Assembly: GCF_001698125.1 (NCBI RefSeq) | Contig: NZ_CP013854.1 | Span: 1,488,001 to 1,552,000 of the forward strand | DNA from: Pseudonocardia sp. HH130630-07 | GTDB taxonomy: Bacteria > Actinomycetota > Actinomycetes > Mycobacteriales > Pseudonocardiaceae | Length of the DNA: 64,000 nucleotides | Direction of reading: 5' to 3' | Part shown: positions 60,120 through 64,000 of the stretch, piece by piece | Numbering within the stretch: position 1 is the first letter of the stretch | Layout of the letters: every line of letters begins with the position of its first letter | Position numbers and translations under genes: made by a program | Notes under the pieces: generated by a model | What the model was told of the DNA's origin: nothing | The model's database searches: none | Seen by the model: only the letters and a program-made list of their open reading frames with translations

Positions 60120-62186
60120 TCACCGGTCCGACGGGCGCGGTTCGATCCCGAGCCGCTGACACACGAAGGCCAGCCACTCGGTCGACTGCTCCAGGGCGAC
60201 GTCGGCGGCGGTGGCCCAGCCGTGCCCGACGTTCTCCCAGACGTGCAGCAGGATCGGCGCGTCGCCCCGCTGGGCCGCCTGCAGCGCGGCCGCGAACTTG
60301 CGGGCGTGCCACGGCGAGCAGCGCGGATCGGTGTCGCCGGCGTCGACGAACACCGCCGGGTAGCTCTGCTCGCCGACGAGCTGGTAGGGCGAGACGGTCA
60401 GCATCCGCCGCACGTCGGCGGGATCGTCGACGTCGGCCAGCTCGACCGCCACGGCGTAGCGGCCGTAGGGCTCGCGGCACGCCCCGACGACGTCGAGCAG
60501 GGGTGCCCTCGGTACGACCGCCGCCCACAGGTCGGGGCGCTGGGTGACCGCGACCCCGGCCATGAGGCCGCCGTTGGAGCCGCCGGTGACGCCGAGCTGC
60601 CCGCGGGTGGTGCGGCCCGCGGCGAGGAGGTCCTCGGCGACCGCGTAGAGGTCGTCGTAACAGTTCTGCTTGGTCTGCTTCCGCCCGCCCAGCCACCACG
60701 CGCGTCCGAACTCCGAGCCCCCGCGCAGGTGGGCGTGCACGAACACGCCCCCGGCGGCGACCAGGGCCGCCTGCCCGCCCGGGTACTGCGGGACCCAGGG
60801 TGCGTTGAAGCCGCCGTAGGCGTAGACCAGCGCCGGCTGAGGCACCGCCGGATCGGTGTCACGGCGCCGGAGCAGGTGATAGGGGACGCGTGTGCCGTCG
60901 CGGCTGGTCGCCCAGTGGTCCTCGACGACGGCGTCGGCCACGGTCACGGCGGGCGCCAGCAGCTCCTCGACCTCGGTGGCCCCGGGGCGGTGCCGGTAGG
61001 TGCCCCACGACGACGCGAGGGTGGAGAAGCTGAACCAGAACTCGTCGGGATGCCCGCGCGGCGTCAGGTTCGGGTACGGGTACGGGTGCTCACCGATCGC
61101 GCCGCGGCCGGGGAGCGGCACGTCGCCGAGGTGCCGGCCGGAGCCGTCGACGACCCGCACCCTGGCGTAGGTGTCGACGAGCTGGGAGACGTAGAGCAGC
61201 TCGCCCACCACGGTCAGGGTGCGCAGCACCGCGTCGGACTCCGGGACCAGGGTGACCCAGTCGGCCGGGTCCGGCCGGTCCACGTCGATCGCCACGAGCC
61301 GTCCGCGGTCGGCGCCCTCGTCGGTGACGGCGACGTAGCGGTCGCCGACGAGCTGCCCGGCGACCGTCGCGTCCGTTCCGGTCACGAACGGCCGCCAGGT
61401 CGCGTTCCCGGCGGCGTCCAGGTCGGCGATCGCGACCGGGCACGGGGTCAGCAGCCGCTCGACCGCCACCGCCCGGGTGCCCGAGGGGTCGGGCAGGACC
61501 ATCCGGTACTCGCTCGCGTCGGCGCGCCACGGGATCTCCTGCCGGGTCGTCGTGGCGTCCGCGAGGCGGTGCAGGAAGACCTGGTAGGACACGTCGCCCG
61601 GATCGCCCTCCAGCGCGGTGAAGAAGAACCCGCCGGAGTCCGGGAGCCACAGCACGCCGCCGCTCCAGGCGTCCATCAGCCGGTGGGCCGGCGCACCGTC
61701 GAGCCAGACCCGGTTGCGCAGGTCGAGCAGGCCGATCCCGTTCTGCTCGCTGCCGTCGGCGCACAGTCCCACCGCGAGTATCCGGCCGTCGGGCGACGGC
61801 GCGAACCAGGACAGGAACGGCGCCGGCCGGTCGCCGTCCGGTTCTGGGGCGTACACCGTCTCGCCCACGCCGTAGGGCTCGTCGGCGACGACGACCCCGG
61901 CCTGGCTGTCCTCCGCGGCCGTCACCGAACGGAACCACCGGCCACCCGCGAACCGCGGCGCCGCCCCGAAACGCGGCGCCGTGTGCCCGGCGACGAGATC
62001 GCGCAGGGCGTCGAAGCCCGGCCACGACCGCACCGTCCCCGACGCCAGCGCCGCCTGCGCCTGCTGCCAGCGCCGCACCTCGTCGGCGGTGCCGTCCTCC
62101 AGCCAGCGGTACGGGTCGGGGCTGCGCACCCCGGCGAGCTCGTCGACGTCCGGACCGGTGCGGGTGGGCGGGTACTCGATGGTCAC
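60120..62186 (-). CDS. Prolyl oligopeptidase (family S9A)
   Basis: A 688-residue cytosolic serine peptidase that cuts after Pro in short peptides. The N terminus DPYRWLEDGTADEVRRWQQAQ is the S9A signature, followed by a seven-bladed propeller (residues about 70-400) and the alpha/beta hydrolase domain: QPALVYAYGGFNAPWVPQYPG, nucleophile Ser in LGVTGGSNGGLMAGVA, Asp in VFVDAGDTDPRCSPWHARKF and His in VWENVGHGW. No signal peptide is visible. Start at ATG 62186 with GGAG upstream. Confidence 0.94.
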   Translation of the reverse strand: MTIEYPPTRTGPDVDELAGVRSPDPYRWLEDGTADEVRRWQQAQAALASGTVRSWPGFDALRDLVAGHTAPRFGAAPRFAGGRWFRSVTAAEDSQAGVVVADEPYGVGETVYAPEPDGDRPAPFLSWFAPSPDGRILAVGLCADGSEQNGIGLLDLRNRVWLDGAPAHRLMDAWSGGVLWLPDSGGFFFTALEGDPGDVSYQVFLHRLADATTTRQEIPWRADASEYRMVLPDPSGTRAVAVERLLTPCPVAIADLDAAGNATWRPFVTGTDATVAGQLVGDRYVAVTDEGADRGRLVAIDVDRPDPADWVTLVPESDAVLRTLTVVGELLYVSQLVDTYARVRVVDGSGRHLGDVPLPGRGAIGEHPYPYPNLTPRGHPDEFWFSFSTLASSWGTYRHRPGATEVEELLAPAVTVADAVVEDHWATSRDGTRVPYHLLRRRDTDPAVPQPALVYAYGGFNAPWVPQYPGGQAALVAAGGVFVHAHLRGGSEFGRAWWLGGRKQTKQNCYDDLYAVAEDLLAAGRTTRGQLGVTGGSNGGLMAGVAVTQRPDLWAAVVPRAPLLDVVGACREPYGRYAVAVELADVDDPADVRRMLTVSPYQLVGEQSYPAVFVDAGDTDPRCSPWHARKFAAALQAAQRGDAPILLHVWENVGHGWATAADVALEQSTEWLAFVCQRLGIEPRPSDR

Positions 62187-62358
62187 GGGCTCTCCTCGAC
62201 GGCTCCTCGACTGATCCGCGACGGCACTGACGGGATCCGGGTCGAGGATCCCGCCGGGGTGGCGGGGCGCTCTACCGCCGGATGTCGCGGTCCCGGCCCG
62301 GCCGGTGCGACATCTCGCGCAGGCGCCGCCGGCTCCGCCCCGCGGCGGTACGGACCGG

Positions 62359-63312
62359 TCAGGGGACGAGTACGAGCTTGCCGCCGGGACGACGGGAACG
62401 GCTCAGCTCGGCCGCCTCGTGGATCCGGTCCAGCGGGTAGGTCCGGGCCACCGGGAGCGCCAGCACTCCGGCACCGGCCAGCCGGGCGAACTCGTCCAGC
62501 CGGTCGAAGCGCATCTCGATCCGGGTGACCCGGGTGCCCAGCTCGGCCGCGGCGGCGAAGTCCGAGACGGTGCCGACGCGGTCGGGATCGCCGGTCAGCC
62601 CGATCAGGGCCGGCAGCGCGCCACCGGCCGGACCGGGCTGGTCCGGCCGATCGATCCGCCCACCGGTCGGCGCCGTGTCCAGGGCCCGGTCGACGCGGCC
62701 CCCGGCCAGCTCGGCGACGCGATCGGCCATGCCGTCGCCGTAGGAGGTCACCCGGGCACCGACCCCCTCCAGTGCGGCCGCCCGCGCCGGCCCGGCGGTC
62801 GCGATCACCCGTATACCGCGGTGCCGGGCGAGTCGAACGGCCGCCTCACCGACGGTGGAGCCGGCGCCGTGGACGAGCAGCAGCTCGTCCGGCCGCACGC
62901 CGAGATCATCGAGTGCCTGCCACGCAGTCTCGGTCGCCATCGGCAGCGCGGCGGCCTGCTCGTCGGTGATGCTGTCCGGGATGCGCGCCCAGCCCGTCAG
63001 CACCGCGTACTCGGCGGCACCCGCCGTCGGGCCGTCGACGGCCGCCGGACCGAACACCCGCTCGCCCGTCCCGACGCCGGTGACGCCCGGACCCAGCGCG
63101 TCGACGGTGCCCGCCACCTCGAGCCCGAGGCCGCGCGGCAACGGGGGCAGCCGGTCGGCGAGCAGGCCGTCGACCATCGCCCAGTCGGCCGGGTTGAGGC
63201 CGCACGCACGGACCGCGACCCGGATCCGGCCCGGCCCCGGTTCCGGCGGAGCGACCTCGCGCTGCCGGATCTCGTCCGGGGAACCGAACCGGTCGAACTG
63301 AAGCGCCTTCAT
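62359..63312 (-). CDS. Zinc-independent NADPH:quinone/alkenal oxidoreductase (MDR family)
   Basis: A 317-residue medium-chain reductase: MKALQFDRFGSPDEIRQREV, IRVAVRACGLNPADWAMVDG, GLGLEVAGTVDALGPGVTGV, and the dinucleotide loop LLLVHGAGSTVGEAAVRLARHRG (GAGSTVG). No zinc-binding Cys are present, which fits quinone or double-bond reductases. It is divergent from a TetR gene, and two matching palindromes lie between, so it is probably induced by an electrophile that the repressor senses. Confidence 0.93.
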   Translation of the reverse strand: MKALQFDRFGSPDEIRQREVAPPEPGPGRIRVAVRACGLNPADWAMVDGLLADRLPPLPRGLGLEVAGTVDALGPGVTGVGTGERVFGPAAVDGPTAGAAEYAVLTGWARIPDSITDEQAAALPMATETAWQALDDLGVRPDELLLVHGAGSTVGEAAVRLARHRGIRVIATAGPARAAALEGVGARVTSYGDGMADRVAELAGGRVDRALDTAPTGGRIDRPDQPGPAGGALPALIGLTGDPDRVGTVSDFAAAAELGTRVTRIEMRFDRLDEFARLAGAGVLALPVARTYPLDRIHEAAELSRSRRPGGKLVLVP

Positions 63313-63328
63313 GACGATCTCCCTGTGA

Positions 63329-63381
63329 TGACAGCATCTGCTGTCACCAACGTAGCAGCGCGACGACAGACCCTGCTGTCA
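63329..63381. promoter_or_regulatory. Two matching TetR operators between the oxidoreductase and tetR
   Basis: TGACAGCATCTGCTGTCA (63329-63346, perfect 8-bp arms) and CGACAGACCCTGCTGTCA (63364-63381) are the same motif, 14 of 18 positions shared, 35 bp apart. One lies 17 bp before the oxidoreductase ATG, the other 13 bp before the tetR ATG. They are very likely bound by the adjacent TetR. Confidence 0.85.
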
Positions 63382-63394
63382 TAGCCTGGCGGGC

Positions 63395-63964
63395 ATGCCG
63401 AGATGGGAGTCCGACGCGCAGGGCAGGCTCGAACGCGCGGCGCTGGAGCTGTTCGAGGACCAGGGGTTCGAGCGCACCACGGTCGCGCAGATCGCCCGCA
63501 CCGCCGGCCTGACCGAGCGCTCCTTCTACCGCTACTTCCCCGACAAGCGGGAGGTCCTGTTCGCCGGCAACGAGCTCGAGACCCACCTGGTCGCGCGCAC
63601 CGAGGCGGCCGGTCCGGGCCTGCGCCCGGTCGAGGCGGTGCTGGCCGCACTGGGCAGCGCCGACGAGATCCTGCCGTCGCGGGAGTTCCTGCTGCGCCGG
63701 GCCGCGGTGATCGCCGCCAACCCGGCGCTGGCCGAGCGCGACCTGATCAAGCTCGCCGACATCGCCCGTGCGCTGGCGCCGGCCCTGGAACGCCGCGGTG
63801 TCGAGCCCGGCGCGGCACGCTTCGTCGTCGACGTGGCGATCGCCGTCTCCCGGCGTGCCACGTCCCGCTGGGTGAGCGAACCGGGCACGACGCTCGCCGA
63901 GCTCGTCGCCCGGACCGCCGAGGAGCTGTACGCGGCGGTCACACCGCCGCCGTCCCCGGGCTGA
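63395..63964 (+). CDS. TetR-family repressor
   Basis: A 189-residue regulator: RLERAALELFEDQGFERTTVAQIARTAGLTERSFYRYFPDKREVLFAGN is the helix-turn-helix domain; the remaining 130 residues form the ligand-binding helices (LLRRAAVIAANPALAERDLIKLADIARALAPALERRG). It is divergent from the oxidoreductase, with palindromes in the 82-bp gap that suit both autorepression and control of the neighbour. The ATG at 63395 is the natural start. Confidence 0.94.
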   Translation: MPRWESDAQGRLERAALELFEDQGFERTTVAQIARTAGLTERSFYRYFPDKREVLFAGNELETHLVARTEAAGPGLRPVEAVLAALGSADEILPSREFLLRRAAVIAANPALAERDLIKLADIARALAPALERRGVEPGAARFVVDVAIAVSRRATSRWVSEPGTTLAELVARTAEELYAAVTPPPSPG

Positions 63965-64000
63965 GCGGCCCGGCTCGGTACCGTCGAACGCGTGATCACC

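Noticed and set aside
63992..64000. Start of another gene at GTG 63992
   Set aside because: Only three codons remain before the edge; nothing can be concluded.

Overview
The window is very GC-rich, densely coded DNA from an actinobacterium, most likely of the Pseudonocardiaceae (Pseudonocardia-like). The supporting signs are the codon bias toward G/C third positions, many GTG starts, probable leaderless genes with TANNNT boxes 5-8 nt before the start codon, actinobacterial markers (Rpf, GlpR/Glp, Ruc with a CIRCE element, MprAB-PepD), and long runs of genes in the same order as in Mycobacterium tuberculosis (the metG-tatD-rpfB-ksgA block and the mprA-to-galU-to-glpR block). The genus is an inference.

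Layout. 1-5.2 kb: end of a DHA2 exporter, then rsmA, an Rpf-type muralytic lipoglycan enzyme, tatD and metG. 5.3-13 kb: one translationally coupled operon of an ECF-like sigma factor, a membrane protein of unknown function, a frameshifted sugar-porter-like MFS gene and a complete LpqY-SugABC-like ABC sugar importer. 13.2-16.2 kb: a truncated zwf joined to the tail of a GH15 glycosidase gene, then a KhtT/KhtU K+/H+ antiporter pair. 16.2-20.1 kb: rsmI and a protein O-mannosyltransferase on divergent leaderless promoters, and a FAD oxidoreductase. 20.1-21.9 kb: TfoX-like, SnoaL-like, SRPBCC and ArsR genes, then tRNA-Ala(CGC) followed by a very long perfect hairpin. 22-29.7 kb: glpR-rimJ-glp-galU (cell division and UDP-glucose), fthC, the HrcA-controlled chaperone gene ruc, a small cluster of DnaA boxes, a SAF protein, a MT0933-like protein and moaB/mog. 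29.9-34 kb: pepD-mprB-mprA envelope stress system. 34-36.9 kb: SGNH hydrolase, MFS exporter, PPK2.

36.9-48.6 kb: an accessory catabolic cluster: a tripartite tricarboxylate transporter (tctCBA), an isocitrate-lyase/PEP-mutase-type enzyme, PrpF, a fumarate-reductase-type flavoprotein, aldehyde dehydrogenase, a metallo-beta-lactamase-fold hydrolase, SnoaL and CMD proteins and a GntR/FCD regulator. Two copies of a CTGT-NN-ACAG-TT palindrome mark its promoters. The cluster carries three lesions: an IS5-family element exactly inserted in tctA, a one-base frameshift in the lyase and a hydrolase-dehydrogenase read-through.

48.7-53 kb: a reductase, a small secreted I36-type inhibitor behind a CRP-like site, tRNA-Arg(CCT), an IS1380-family element and a lower-GC segment with a possible integrase relic and a small membrane protein. 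53.2-64 kb: a GH20 hexosaminidase broken by one in-frame amber codon, PAP2 phosphatase, secreted esterase, a 48-residue secreted peptide, a reductase, a CPBP membrane protease with its TetR neighbour, prolyl oligopeptidase, and a divergent oxidoreductase/TetR pair with two clear operators.

The number of broken genes (MFS, zwf/GH15, tctA, lyase, GH20) is striking; it means either a lineage in gene decay with active insertion sequences or residual sequence errors. No CRISPR array, prophage or toxin-immunity locus is visible.
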